A DNA stretch of 64,000 nt from Sarcocystis neurona (lineage: Eukaryota > Apicomplexa > Conoidasida > Eucoccidiorida > Sarcocystidae), in NCBI GenBank assembly GCA_000727475.1, contig KL647318.1, positions 1,335,649 to 1,399,648 on the forward strand, read 5' to 3'. Below the pieces are notes generated by a model. The model saw nothing but the letters and a program-made list of their open reading frames with translations. It was not told the origin of the DNA and ran no database searches. The translations under genes were made by a program, and so were the position numbers. This document shows, one piece after another, positions 12,901 through 23,800 of this stretch; within the stretch, counting starts at the first letter, position 1; the number at the start of each line of letters is the position of its first letter.

Positions 12901-15900
12901 ACGCCTCAATGACAGGGCCTCTGGCCGAGCGATAGTAGAGGACTGGCGGTAGCGTCTGACGCAGGCCCTTTGAATACTCCACGCGCGTCTGTATGTCCGT
13001 GTTCCACATCCGATCTCCGAGAACAACGCTTCCCCCTGCGTAGCGCAGGTGCTTGCTCATTTTTCTACGCAGTCCGAATATGCGTGGTTCCACAACCTGC
13101 TTGAGTCGCGCCAATATACCAAGCTCCTCGTGGATGGACTTGACACTTACTTGAAATCCCCTCTAGGCGGACTATCCCCCAGTGATAATGCGGCCGCCTG
13201 CATGCAAATGTAAGTAGACGGCTCGTGCTAGCTGTGGCAGCAGACGCGCACATTCGCAAAAAAGTGTCGCCTCGTTTACGCCCACAAACGCTCTCTCAGC
13301 GTAACGTGTTTCATAGCGTACAGCGGCACTTTAGTACGGATTTCTGCGTCCGTGCACGACTGATGCCTAGCTTGCGTCTTCTACGCTTCTAGGTATACCG
13401 CCGTGCACCCGGTATTAGGTGTCCGGTTAAAGTTGTGCATGCCAGGTACATACTCTTGGAAAAAATTTGACGGAGACTCCCTACTGGACTTAGCTACGTC
13501 GGCAGGATCATTCTGTCAAAAGTGTTACTGTGACGGGCTGGTATTACGCTTGAGAGACGGCCTGGGGAGCAACCTTTACTGGATCAGAGTTTCATTTGGG
13601 CTCGCTTGGCGCAGTTAACTGATGAGATGCACACATTGTCTTCCGCTCCATTGATGCACACAACCATCTTCTAAAATTGTTGATCTTTCACCCATTTCAG
13701 AACACACCTGCGCACGCATTAAGCATTGTGGAGTGCAAAGGAACTGCTTCCTATTATTTTTTTTTGTCGCGCTGAGCATAACGACGATAGTGGTGCCAGA
13801 CAGATGAATACGCCGTCGGACGTTTTCGAACTTACACACTAGCACAGTTGTTGAGCGGTAACTGAAGAGGACAGGGGAAGGAATCGAGTTTGATTCCACA
13901 GCAGCACAGTCCACGTGATCGGCAGGACGTCAATAGAATTGCAGCGCGAAAAAGAAGGCACAAGTGCAGCTTGACGATGCAGGTCCCTTCGAAACTATCT
14001 CGGCTGAACAGAACTACGTCCTTGCAGTCTCGTCCCACCTGGGCTTTCGTTTTATTTCTCTCAGACTCTATCTACACAAGCAGGTCGACCTGTATTTGCA
14101 ACTCGCCGTGTCTGTTGGTTGTTAACATGGACGGAATGACACATACGCACACACACACACACACACACAGAGACGTGTTCACGGTTTTCTTTCCAGTGCA
14201 AGGAGTTTCAGACGTCGGCGCATTAGCTGGCAGACGGAGCCGTGACATTTTCTGCAACGCTGTCCTCATTTTGCTCGGTGCATAGTATATCAGGGTCTTC
14301 GGGCGACCCGCAGACAAATGTCGTCGTCGTGCTGACCCCGACGACAGTCACTGATACGTGTGCACCTCTCCAGATATTCATATGGAATGGCGGTGGGAAG
14401 TCGACCTTTTACGACACTTGTTCCACCAACCGAAAAGTGTAAAAGTCGAAAACGCAGGCCGCGTCGAGGTCGTAGAGAGACTTTTATAAGCAGCACCAGT
14501 TGTATTGAGCAACTTCCCAGGAGGTGTCTGTGGACGGAAATAGCCGCACTACTTTCACGGTAGTGCGGCGCGTGCCGTGATATTAGTTGTCAAAGAATAT
14601 TCATGCCCCTAGGTTCTCCTGCTTCTGCACTCATGTGCTGCAGGCTCCGTTCGTGGCTCCAGACGCCCGTGGGGTCGAATTTTGCATGGCAATTCACCTG
14701 GCAGAACGACGGTGAACTGAAAGCTTTCCAAATTCAACTTGTGCCGCGATATTACAGCGGCTCTAAAGAACTAAGCGACTTTATGACAATGCTGCGGTGA
14801 GACATTCTGCACGTATTGCTACGCTAGTACAAAGATTTTCCACTAGCCATGGCGTGAATAGAATGCGCTGAGAACGCAGTGGTGCGTCTGAAAATGGAAG
14901 TGGTTTTATGTCACTACCTCACACGAAAGCTCTCCTCGACTAGAAAAATTGAAGGCGGCCGAGAAGACTGTTGAAGCTAGTGTGCAAAATTGCACGAAGT
15001 GTGCGCAGAGCTGGCTAAAAGGTAGGTCGCTCTCTAGCTGATAAGGTGTCACGTCTTTCGCACTGGAGGCTAGAGCGATTTTGCGTCCAAACTCGAGAAG
15101 GTCAAACGGTCTTTTCCAGGCACGTGTGCCGCAAAACACACAGTGCAAACTTGTGCGATTTATTCTGCTGTCTTGTCTCTTTCCTGTGCTCCACGTGTCT
15201 CTTGTGGCATATTTTTGTCTGTCGTCTCCACCTGAGAGTAAGCCGCATACGAAGTGCCCCTTTCAAAAAACAAGTCCACCAAGTGTACAGGGAGAGAAGT
15301 TTAGGGAGTACGGTTGACTGTAGAACGCATGTACACAGGGAGATCCAGAGGTGGTAAGCGGCGTCTGAAGCCTGGAGGGAGCTCGTCAGAAAAGGAGTGC
15401 CTCTTTGTCGTTGTTCAGGTGCCTCTCTGTGTCCGCATTCTTTTTTCTGCTGCAACACATGGCTGTCACAACGACCGCCGTACGGTGGACACGCTTGTTC
15501 GCCTGCAAGCACGTAAAGAAACGTTTCAAGAATTTCTGTACAGAGGGTGCAGAATTACGTGTGTAATTCAGTTTCACCTGGCATACATTCCTACGTTAAG
15601 TATACCCGTATCCTTGCAAGACAAGGTTGTTCTGCAAAAACGACCTACAGCGGGAGGACACTGGAGAAGACGTCAGCGTGCAAGTCGCACCGCGTCGAAA
15701 GCTAATTTACGAGCGGGCACAGCGGGATGCGGTTGTTTGACGGTAGTCAGGGACGTTGTGTGTTTTCAGGGAGGACCTAACCAGATTCAAGAGTGCGAGC
15801 GTGCACGCCTACAACAAGCATTTCATTTTCTACGAGTCGGATTCAAACGTTCTGGCCAGCACTCTTTCCAACATGGCATGGGCTGTGCTGGCTGTCACTG

Positions 15901-17818
15901 TGGTGAGTTGACTTCAATCGCGCTTGCCGGACGCACTCCACTGAGATTCAAGCAACAAGGGAACACTACATGGACACGAACTACTATGATTGTAGGGAGC
16001 GCGCGGACTGAGTATCACGAGCGTCCAGGCTGAGATATCAGAACTAGTGCATACTTTTATCGTCCGTCTTGCAGACACGTTTACATATATATGCACAGAA
16101 GTATGAGTGCAGTTATATATGCCAAGCGTACCTCCCGTGTCTTGTTGGACAACCGTAGAGAGACGTAGAGGCGCGTGTTACAGGAAGTACGTCAGCGGTT
16201 CGAACAGATGCAGGCACCTTTGTGTAGAGAAAAACGGAGCCAGCGACTGTGCCTGCCTCCTCTTGTTGATGCCACTGAGCTCCCGCGTTTGAAGCGGACA
16301 CAAAGATAATTTGTCTGTGCGGCGCTCGCCTCGCGTCTCATCGCAGCGTGACCCACGTAGTTTGGGCGTTACATCCAGCGAACATAGCGTGCAGGAAAGA
16401 CAAGAGCATATGCAGTTGTGACAAGTGGTGCGAATACTGTGAGGTCCATCGTTGCACTACCTTTTCATCCTCTGGTGCTTTACTTGTCGACCATTTCTGT
16501 GAGCTGAAAACGTTCCCCAGGTCTCTCTCATTCTGTTGCCTTCGTTGTGGAGCGCCGCCATGGTGATCTTCATCCTAATTCTTATCGATGTTGCTATAAT
16601 GGGCTTCATGTACTATTGGGACCTGCCCTTGAACATGCTGACCATGGTCAATCTTATCATTTCCATTGGTAAGACCAACTGCAGCGGAAGACGTCCTTTT
16701 GGTCAGCGAGTCAGCGCCCGGCGGCTGGATCACAACATCCAAAGAGGCTCCCGTCGGCAACATGGCCTTCTGGAGTTCTTCCACAAGTTTGGCTCCCTCC
16801 GCACCAGCGCTCGGGGGTGTACTATCTGTAGAGCTGAGACAGTGTTCACACTACCTCTCTACAGGAGGTAGACAGGTATTTACTGGTGCACGGCTGAGAT
16901 GCGTCATAATGTGTCTGTAACAGAACAGACACGAGTCCATCTTTAATGCAGACAGCGCCGACACCGAGATGCCGTATCGGGCCATGAAGTTGCTGCGGCG
17001 TACAGAGAAAATCAGCAATCAGAAGGAAGCAGTTCAGTGCACAGAAATTTGTCTCTCAGACGGCTAGGTATGCTTTTCACCTACTCTTGTCAACTTTTCA
17101 TCCGCCATTCTTCACGCCTCTAACCCACCGTCCAGGGTGGGTTAGATATATCAGCATCTTGGAATAAACGCGACCTGCTTGCTGCAGACATACAGAGCGT
17201 TTGTCTTTACATCAAGATCTAATTGTATAGTTGATAAGTACCCAGTACTCTTGTACCGACGCATCGGTCTCAATTGTCCGGCATGACTTTCACGTCCTCG
17301 TGACTCAAACGTACATCAGTACACTCGGTAAAGATGTACACAAATCCGTGTGTATCTCAGTTGTCAAGAACCTCTAGATTCAAGTCTGTTTCCGTGCACA
17401 AGCAGCTGTATCCTTTATTGTTACTAGCTTTTGTGCCCACTTTTGCTCTTCAGGCTTCTCCATCGACTACGCGTCGCACATGTGTCACACATTTTCACAC
17501 TGTGTGGGTCGCTCCCGTGACATGCGCGTCTTCGAAACTCTGGTTCTTATCGGAAATCCAATTTTTCACGGAGTCATGTCCACGCAGCTGGGCGTGCTAG
17601 TGTTGGCGTACACCTGCAGCTACGTTTTGAGGGTCTTCTTCAAAATGATGACCCTTGTTCTAACACTTGCCTTTGCGCACGGCGCCGTTCTGCTGCCAGT
17701 CCTTCTCAGCCTTTTCGGGCCCATGGGCTCTAGAGAGGAACCTCTCAACGTAGCGCTTAGCAATTTCAGGGAGGGCCTTACCTTGAATCGAATTCTGTCA
17801 AAGAAGTACTCTGCGTAG
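687..17818 (+). CDS. Patched-family (RND/sterol-sensing domain) 12-TM membrane protein, 12 exons
   Basis: Join of exons 687-983, 1804-1917, 3988-5036, 7111-7391, 8095-11375, 12377-12475, 13073-13209, 13393-13521, 14644-14796, 15770-15902, 16521-16668 and 17454-17818; 6,186 nt, 2,061 residues. Every junction is GT-AG and phase-consistent. The N-terminus ends in a basic stretch (VYRHPWT), then TM1 (about residues 100-122), a luminal loop with an FGE motif and a Cys-containing LCW...GIC segment, the sterol-sensing domain with GIGVDD at 665-670 in TM4, an approximately 830-residue cytosolic insertion, TM7 (from about 1621), a second luminal loop, and TM8-12 with GFSIDY at 1941-1946. The paired acidic residues in TM4 and TM10 are the proton-relay positions of RND transporters. 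Family members move sterols or other lipids across or within membranes; the substrate here is unknown. The start is the first ATG after an in-frame TAG at 639-641. NPC1-related protein is the alternative name. The family call is firm; exon 8's donor is the weakest junction. Confidence 0.88.
1804..1917 (+). CDS. Exon 2 of the patched-family gene (TM1)
   Basis: The acceptor follows TTGCTTCTGCAG and the donor is GAC|GTAAGT, phase 0 at both ends. It encodes a hydrophobic helix starting FIIFPAAVCLLLGVGFLF and then the start of the first luminal loop. Spliced to exon 3 it gives a continuous LPKSTSHD-DAKRYADNFGE segment, as expected for the family. Confidence 0.82.
2455..2575. repeat. Diverged tandem duplication, period 74 bp (intron 2)
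   Basis: A segment starting near 2455 that reads CACCTGTCTTCATACGCAAA recurs near 2528 as CGCGTGTCTTCGTACGCGAA, 74 bases on. The copies differ at many positions. Confidence 0.5.
3988..5036 (+). CDS. Exon 3 of the patched-family gene (first luminal loop)
   Basis: Starts DAKRYADNFGE and continues through a conserved-looking segment to LDLEVTA. About 220 residues rich in Ser, Pro, Ala and Gly follow, and it ends in a Cys-containing segment (SNLCWKDAAGICAPPDG). The donor GG|GTGCGT is phase 2 and joins exon 4 as NSRG-EFGNPLGYP. Confidence 0.8.
6211..6257. repeat. AT-rich microsatellite in patched-gene intron 3
   Basis: Interrupted runs of AT/TA dinucleotides with ACAT and GCGC breaks. It lies in the 2.1-kb intron between exons 3 and 4. 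Confidence 0.85.
7111..7391 (+). CDS. Exon 4 of the patched-family gene
   Basis: The acceptor is TTTTCTCCCTGCGCAG. It encodes the end of luminal loop 1, including AAGGSQARATAGLALRYLL and the WEHAL segment, the pattern that precedes TM2 in patched proteins. It ends in phase 1 at C-TC-G|GTGAGC. Confidence 0.82.
7937..7960. repeat. (AT)12 microsatellite in patched-gene intron 4
   Basis: An uninterrupted run of twelve AT units about 135 bases before the exon 5 acceptor. Confidence 0.9.
8095..11375 (+). CDS. Exon 5 of the patched-family gene (sterol-sensing domain, long insertion, TM7)
   Basis: Residues 581-1674. The first 180 or so residues hold five hydrophobic helices of the sterol-sensing domain, with GIGVDD at 665-670 (nt 8346-8363). 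The middle is a very long polar insertion (nt about 8,690-11,190). The end is TM7 and then the RGLDLRNLSRDGSSLK segment. The exon ends in phase 0 at AAG|GTACCC. It is open throughout, so a hidden intron inside the insertion cannot be excluded. Confidence 0.85.
8119..8625 (+). other. Sterol-sensing domain (TM2-TM6) coding segment
   Basis: Five closely spaced hydrophobic segments begin near IIYVLIAALLIFIYLGFATF. The third carries GIGVDDVFVII, and a later one runs ITVTTLTNLISFAIG. This order and the GxGVDD signature are diagnostic of the sterol-sensing domain in patched, NPC1 and dispatched proteins. Confidence 0.9.
8690..11190 (+). other. About 830-residue low-complexity insertion in the TM6-TM7 cytosolic loop
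   Basis: The segment between RHWHAGNKKTEK and RLWRLF is strongly polar and basic (Arg, Lys, Ser, Gln, Gly, Asp), has no hydrophobic helix, and stays open in frame for about 2.5 kb. It lies in the central cytosolic loop. Its function is unknown. Confidence 0.75.
12377..12475 (+). CDS. Exon 6 of the patched-family gene
   Basis: A 33-codon exon, phase 0 at both ends, after TTATTTTTGCAG and before AAG|GTAAGC. It encodes FFDVQANYFSTYGDPVNIFF, the start of the second luminal domain. Confidence 0.82.
13073..13209 (+). CDS. Exon 7 of the patched-family gene
   Basis: The acceptor is ATTTTTCTACGCAG and the donor AT|GTAAGT (phase 2). It encodes SEYAWFHNLLESRQY and onward in luminal loop 2. Confidence 0.72.
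13393..13521 (+). CDS. Exon 8 of the patched-family gene (3' end provisional)
   Basis: The acceptor is TACGCTTCTAG; the first base completes Met. The frame is open well beyond this end. The donor AA|GTGTTA was chosen because it is phase 2, as exon 9 needs, and gives the family-like junction GSFCQK-LRSWLQTP. Phase-2 donors at CG|GTTAAA and TT|GTGCAT are alternatives. Confidence 0.55.
14148..14169. repeat. (CA)11 microsatellite in patched-gene intron 8
   Basis: An uninterrupted CA dinucleotide run. Confidence 0.9.
14543..14569. other. Perfect 10-bp inverted repeat with 7-base loop
   Basis: GCCGCACTAC, a seven-base spacer, then GTAGTGCGGC. It lies in the intron about 75 bases before exon 9 and could form a stable hairpin. 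No role is known. Confidence 0.6.
14644..14796 (+). CDS. Exon 9 of the patched-family gene
   Basis: Encodes LRSWLQTP and then a WQNDGELKAFQIQL strand-like segment of luminal loop 2. The acceptor is CATGTGCTGCAG; the donor CG|GTGAGA is phase 2. Confidence 0.8.
15770..15902 (+). CDS. Exon 10 of the patched-family gene (start of TM8)
   Basis: The acceptor is GTGTGTTTTCAG; the first base completes Arg. It encodes EDLTRFKSASVHAYNKHFIF and the first half of TM8. It ends in phase 0 at GTG|GTGAGT. Confidence 0.82.
16521..16668 (+). CDS. Exon 11 of the patched-family gene (TM8-TM10)
   Basis: Encodes the end of TM8, a second strongly hydrophobic helix (AAMVIFILILIDVAIMGF) and the start of TM10 (LTMVNLIISIG). 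It ends in phase 1 inside the Gly codon at G|GTAAGA. Confidence 0.85.
17121..17144. other. Perfect 9-bp inverted repeat (intron 11)
   Basis: TAACCCACC, a six-base spacer, then GGTGGGTTA, inside the intron between exons 11 and 12. Confidence 0.5.
17454..17818 (+). CDS. Exon 12 of the patched-family gene (TM10-TM12 and stop)
   Basis: The acceptor TTTTGCTCTTCAG completes the Gly of GFSIDY, whose Asp is the second conserved acidic residue. Two more hydrophobic helices and a short tail (LTLNRILSKKYSA) follow before TAG at 17816-17818. Confidence 0.87.
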
Positions 17819-20800
17819 GGCGGAATGCCTGTGAACGTAAATCCGTTTCGGAGCTGCAGCGGATTACGATGCGAAACATTTAAGCAAGCAAAACACAATG
17901 CAGACTCCCACTTATCGAAGTGGCAGTCTTCCTGTGCAATTTAAAGTCCTGCCCACGCATCTAAGCTATCGTGGGTGCGCGGACGCAGTTGCGTTTTGAG
18001 AGCCTTCTTCCAAATGACGGCGCTTGATTTGCGCTTGTGTGTGTACGTGTGGCCCTTCTGTACAGTTAGATGCTAAAAGCATTCCATAGGCAGGAGGAGT
18101 TTGCAGATGGGGTGTACAAATTGAATGAAGGAGGAAGACGCGCACAGAAGCTTCTCTACGATACGCGAGAGCATATGTGTTGGGTTCGCAATGAAGTTGT
18201 CTGTTGCGTTCTCGAAACTACTGTTGTAAATTCGCTTCTTTTGATTACGTTGGGCAGTTGTGTACGTATTTCTATTCACCTGTGTTTCAAACCATTCGGT
18301 AGGACTTACGAGACACACGGAGAAATCCTGCATATTCGAAGAACGGCCAAAGCTATAAAAGGGTGCACTCACTAGGAGTGAAATTTGCGTGTAACGAGGA
18401 AACTCGGGAGAAAAACAATTGAGTTCCCACAGTGCTTGCCTGCATAAAATGAACTTCGCTTTTTGTTACTTTGCAAATACTGCGGGATCGAACACGCAGG
18501 AGACCTCTACACCGAGGTGAAATCATCGGCATCTAATTGCAAGCCGTGCGTAGCGGCCATACGGCCTCAGGACGAGCAGCGCAGTCCAGCATGCTGACTA
18601 CACGTCTAAATTGGTACTTACATGACAAATCACTTCGGTTTCTTCAGACACGCTTTTGATAGGAGTCGACCTGCTCGCTAACCTAAATACACAACGTGGT
18701 GCGTGAAATTTCTTGTGGGGCTCGAGTAGGAGCGGCCACGCACCCTGGTCGCCTAGGCAGCATTTCTATGTGTAATAGTTGTGTGCGCTAGCTGTGCCGT
18801 CATAAGGCTCCACGTTTTGGTCTTGCGACCGTCTACAGTTGACAGCCGAATATTTGCCAATTTGCGTAGTCTGACCCCACACCGGTGGCTGCAGGTTTGA
18901 ACGGTAAACGGGTGCGCTTGTAGGTGCTTGGGTTTCCATTTCCAAGAAGGCGGTGTAGCGTACGTTTCATCTGGTGTGTGCACACATATCAGTAAATTCT
19001 CCTTGCTTCAACACGTGTGATTAGGCGTCGCGCATTCGGAAGGGAAACGTAGGTAATGTGGATGGAAGGGCTGCCCCTGTGCAGGGCACTGACAGCTCTG
19101 CTTGCCAGGTGTTCACATCGAACCTACACTCGTGTTCGTCACGAGTGCACGTCGGCCGTAACCAAGGACTGTACATGCACTCCATGCAGCTGCACATAAA
19201 GGGTAATCTCTGGGTGCACTATTCCGCCAAGGTACGTATGCGTCAGCGTGTTTACCCACGCATAGTGGTACCGCGAAGCACGACGGATCCGCGGGCCAGT
19301 CGCAGCGAGCTTGTGCACAGCAGCGTCTTCACGGGCGGTCGGGGCTTCTCCCACACAGCCGAAACGGACAAATCCAACTGCTGCGTCCGTAGGAGGGTCA
19401 GGTTATTGAGTAAATGGGCGCTGATCTTCACGCGTCTAAGCTGGTAGAATCTTTCGTAAGCACTGTGTGGCTACGTGGGAACACGCGGAACAGAGACGGC
19501 GACATGCGCCTTAAGAGCGGTGACACGATAAGGCAAAGAATGCCCTCGGGGGCTGCCGTCCCAGCGACAATGTCGCTTTTCCGTGCACGATGTGAGCACG
19601 GTACACCCTTCGCAACCGTCGATGCAGAGGTGCATGCGCGCAGTGTTCTTCTGCGTACAAGGCCTCGAGATACCGTCATTCTGGTTGTATGTTCTCTGCC
19701 GATACGCCACCAGCGAGAGGCTTGTTGTTCAGTGTCAGCTACGACTTATCGTGACAACACTCGGGAGAGAAAGCACTCTGTGTTTTGACCAAATGGACCC
19801 GTATCCTCTCTGACTTTAGAGGGAGCAAAACCTCTTTTCATGGGGACCGTGTGACAGACAGGATCCATCGCATCGTTGATCCTGTGAAGCAGAGTGCACA
19901 ACTCTGTGTGCCCCGCTTGTATCCTTGCAGTCGAAGTCTATTTTGACTATGACGTCTAAGCTGCCAGCGATTGCGTGTTTTGCAGTGACCCTTCCCACAA
20001 TTTCATCCGCCTGCAATGCATGGGAAGGCATGCTTTCGTGCGAAAAATTTGAGCGCGCTTTCACGTGGACTACCAAACTCTAAGGAGAAACTCGATTCTG
20101 GAACTAGACGTCGCGGTTGGCTGGCTCGACCATCGAGCGTTAAAACTCGCGGGGGTCTCGGTGTCGTGAGGTAGTACAGCAGCAGGTCCTTCCCGGGTCA
20201 GCATATTATGTTTTTACAGCGTACCTGAAGTCGTGAGCCGGCGTTTTACTGCTTGTTCCGCGCTGCATTCTTGACGGTTCAAGGAGTACGTGCTCCGCTT
20301 TCTTCCCAAATGTTCGCCGTTCCTTTCCATGCGTCTTCGCCGTGCTATCATGTCTGTCAGAAGCTACGGTTACACATGCACTGAGATGCTTGGTGCTTGT
20401 CCTGTTTTTAAAGAACCAAATAATAATAATCTCTACGCTAGCGTAGATATGTGGGCACTGCGTCGAATGCGACAGCATGTTCCTGGAGATCTTCGCTGTA
20501 CTGGGTCCGCTGAGCAACAATGCCGTTACGTTTCTCTAGAGTCCAGGTTTGTGCCAAAAGCCCTCAAGTTCGCCTCAGGAAATGACGACAACACGTAGGG
20601 ACATCCTCCCACATGTTAAGTCTGTAGAAGTGTAACGACACATTTTGAAGCGGACACAGAGCCTCGTCTACAAAAGTCCGCAGCAATGCAGGGGGAGGCA
20701 AACGTGCATTATCCTACGGTGGCATTGGCGTCAAATTGTATATAGTTTCAAATGCGAGCAGATAATAGTCATATAACCCCGCGCGCGTTTTGCAGAGGGC

Positions 20801-23800
20801 ACTTGCGGACCGACCCACTGCGTTGCACTCCCTTTCCTGGATGTGTAATCTGCCGACCTTACCTTCTGGAAGCGCCGCCTTCTCTCTCAGCACGTGGTCG
20901 GTCACCAGATCGCGCACCAGATCCCCTGGTACTGGGTGTGTGACGCCTCGGGCGCAGTGAGCTCAGCAGTGCCCGACGGTATTAAACTGAGAAAGCACAG
21001 TCACAGGGGATGAGTAGCTCACGGATTCTCCAAGTGACAAGGCAGGTTCTGGAATCGTTCTTACCACGCGCGTGACTGAGCTGCTTGCATGCTTGTAACT
21101 CTGAACTCGTTCACCCCTAATGTCTTTGTAAGAACCTTAAGGACTATTATTATGGAGGTGAACCGTCTGCTCCCCAGCAATCCCATGACGTCCCGGGGGC
21201 TCCGTATGTGACGTCTCTCCAAAAGGACTAAACTTTGTAAGTGCACTTCCCGAACATTCTCCGCAAGCGTCCTTGGACCTGGGTACCGATACATACAAAA
21301 AAACGCGTCTACAGGATCCGGAGGGAGAGAAACTGCGGCACGAAGGCTGGCTGGAGAAGAAGGAAAGGAACAGACGAACCACGGGTGGCCACTTCTGAGT
21401 AAGGTCGTCGTGTCAGGCTCAACGAATTCTCTCGTAGCGCTACATGTCTCTAAAGCTTATACTTGATGGCTTTAGGGAGACCGCCTGCAGCTTGGAAGCA
21501 GCGCGACATACTTGCGATGCACTCTACCGGTAGACTCGGATTTCAGGTGCGGCCAGCTCGCAGGTTTGTCGTCAGGAGTAGAACTGTAATCCGTTGAGGT
21601 GGAACACAAAGGGGACAAGACTTGGTTGTGCCATAAAGGAGCGAAACCGGGTTGCATGTCCCCATTGGAATATTGTAGCATAAAGAGGCTTTAATTGGGA
21701 CGCCTCTATAGGAATTTCCGTTGTACGCCTCGTAATACCTTGGTGCCTTTTTCAGGTTTCGAGTGGCGCATGAGAAATGCCGCGGCAAGTCGCTGTTCCA
21801 GGTTCCTTCCTACAGAACAGATTCCAAGAGCATCTGTACCTGTTGCCAGGTAATATTTATCAACGGCAGCGTGGAAGAACCAGCGGGGAGCTTACAAGGA
21901 CAGGTTACGTGGTCTGCTCTCGCGCAGCGTCAGGTCTTCCACACGCACACATATTGAAGCAGACCCATGAGGAGAAAACTTCAATGCGCTGGACCGCTGA
22001 CTTCTAAGGCCGAACGCTTGTGTTCAAGGCGGCGGACATATCGTGGGCATCAGACGTGCAGGACAGAACAACGTTCTCAGCCTCCTCGACCAGCGAGTAG
22101 CGTGCCCCGGCGACGCGGTGCAATGTCGACAACAGCGAAAAGACTGGTTCGCCACACCAATATTGAGGGGGCAGAGAACACATTCTCTGAGCACCCTTGT
22201 TTTACCGGGAGCTTCTTGCGTACAGCTGGTCGCGGTGTGATGCGGGTGTCCTGCAGAAGGCCGAGGACGGCAGCCTGCGCAGGCCTACTGTGCAGTTTAC
22301 ACGACGCAGAAAAGCCCACTAGAGATTCGCACATGGTGCGCAGAAGCTAACGCCCGCTAATTGTAGCAGAAGGCTGCAACGTGATGCTTCTGTCCGCCGG
22401 CGAACGGGCAAACCTCACTCTGACGAAACGACTAATGTCCACAATGCGAGTATGCATGTGGACCTGCGTGCAAGTGGAAATGAGCTGCGGTAAATTACAG
22501 TGCCTGGGCCTTTCTCTGGGCAAGCTGGCTTGTGTTTACCAGTCACGTGCGCGAGTGCTTCTGCTCTCAAGCGATGTTGATCTCCGCTCAACAGTGCGAA
22601 ATATACTAGCGAACGCGGCGCGTGCTTGTAGGCGTCTGAAAGTTGCTGCGCCTGCGACCTTTACGCGTCGAGAGTTAGCTCGCCGCGGCGCACACACGTT
22701 GCTCTTTTAACTGCTGCAGAACGAACGCCAGCGCGCACTGTTCGTCCACGTCTCGTGCTACGGCAGGGTGTCTCCACATCGGTACAGTACGTGTCATTCT
22801 TGCAGACTCACTATGGAGATCAATGTAACCATTTTCACTTGCAGCATGGTGAATGAATACAAGAAAAAACTTCTGAAGCATTTTCCCTTCTTATGAGGCT
22901 GCGGAGCGCTTGATGTTAAACAACGTAATCTAGTATTTCTAGTGTTCAAGGGGCCTAAGGCAACAGTGCAAACCAACAGAACACCTTCTTTGCAAAATAT
23001 TCCAGCCTATACGCACAAAGCACATGGCGACGCCTAGAGGAAGTTTTGCGCTTTTTTCACACGTGAAGTAGCTGGTTCGATTGCAATGTTAGTTCTCAAC
23101 CCGCGCAACGATGCGTACTTCCTGAGAATTTACTTGCATATTATGGCCCACTGACCCGCGTGCAAGTCGTGTGGCAACAAGGGAAACACGAATCAATAGC
23201 ATCGCGCGAAAGAGCGCATTGAAGGTTCCATCGAGATAACACTAGACAGCGGGGAAGTGCCGTGACTTCAGTGCACGCGACTGCCCACAGGAAGGGGAGG
23301 ACACAGGTTGGAACGCCGTCTCCTCATGCATCCCCTTCTTCCGATAGCACAACATGATCGGTACGACTTCGTAGACAAAATGAGATACCGAATCATGCCG
23401 GTTTTCGGTTGAAACAAATACTGCGGCCCACCATCCTGCCTCACCTCGTGCAGCATCTGGCACGGATTGTCCATGATACGCACAGTGAGACAGACACTGA
23501 TGCAGCCACGCCGCGTCGAGACTCTCTACAGTGGGATTTCCCGACCGTAGTCACATGGCGGTAGCAACCCCCACCGCCACGTGTCTCCTAGCTGTCCTTC
23601 TGACGTTCCACTGCTTTTCCAGTGACGGTAAGATGTTGCCCGGTGTAGAACTCGACTGATGCAGATGCAGTCACTTGGTGGTATGAGCGGCTCGTCCCCA
23701 GTTAATTCTGCTAGCGGACCCAAGAAGCCTGCATATCCACATTCTTTGGATTACGGCCATCGCTGCACTTGAGATCAGGTTTGACGGTGCGCACAGTGGC

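Noticed and set aside
15314..16033. 239-codon plus-strand open frame
   Set aside because: It covers exon 10 of the patched-family gene in a different frame, and the exon's own frame carries the conserved sequence. No domain in this frame.
16288..16303. A 15-16-base sequence (TTTGAAGCGGACACA) shared with about 20644, considered as a dispersed repeat
   Set aside because: The match does not extend beyond the core, and one shared word of this length is expected by chance in a window of this size.
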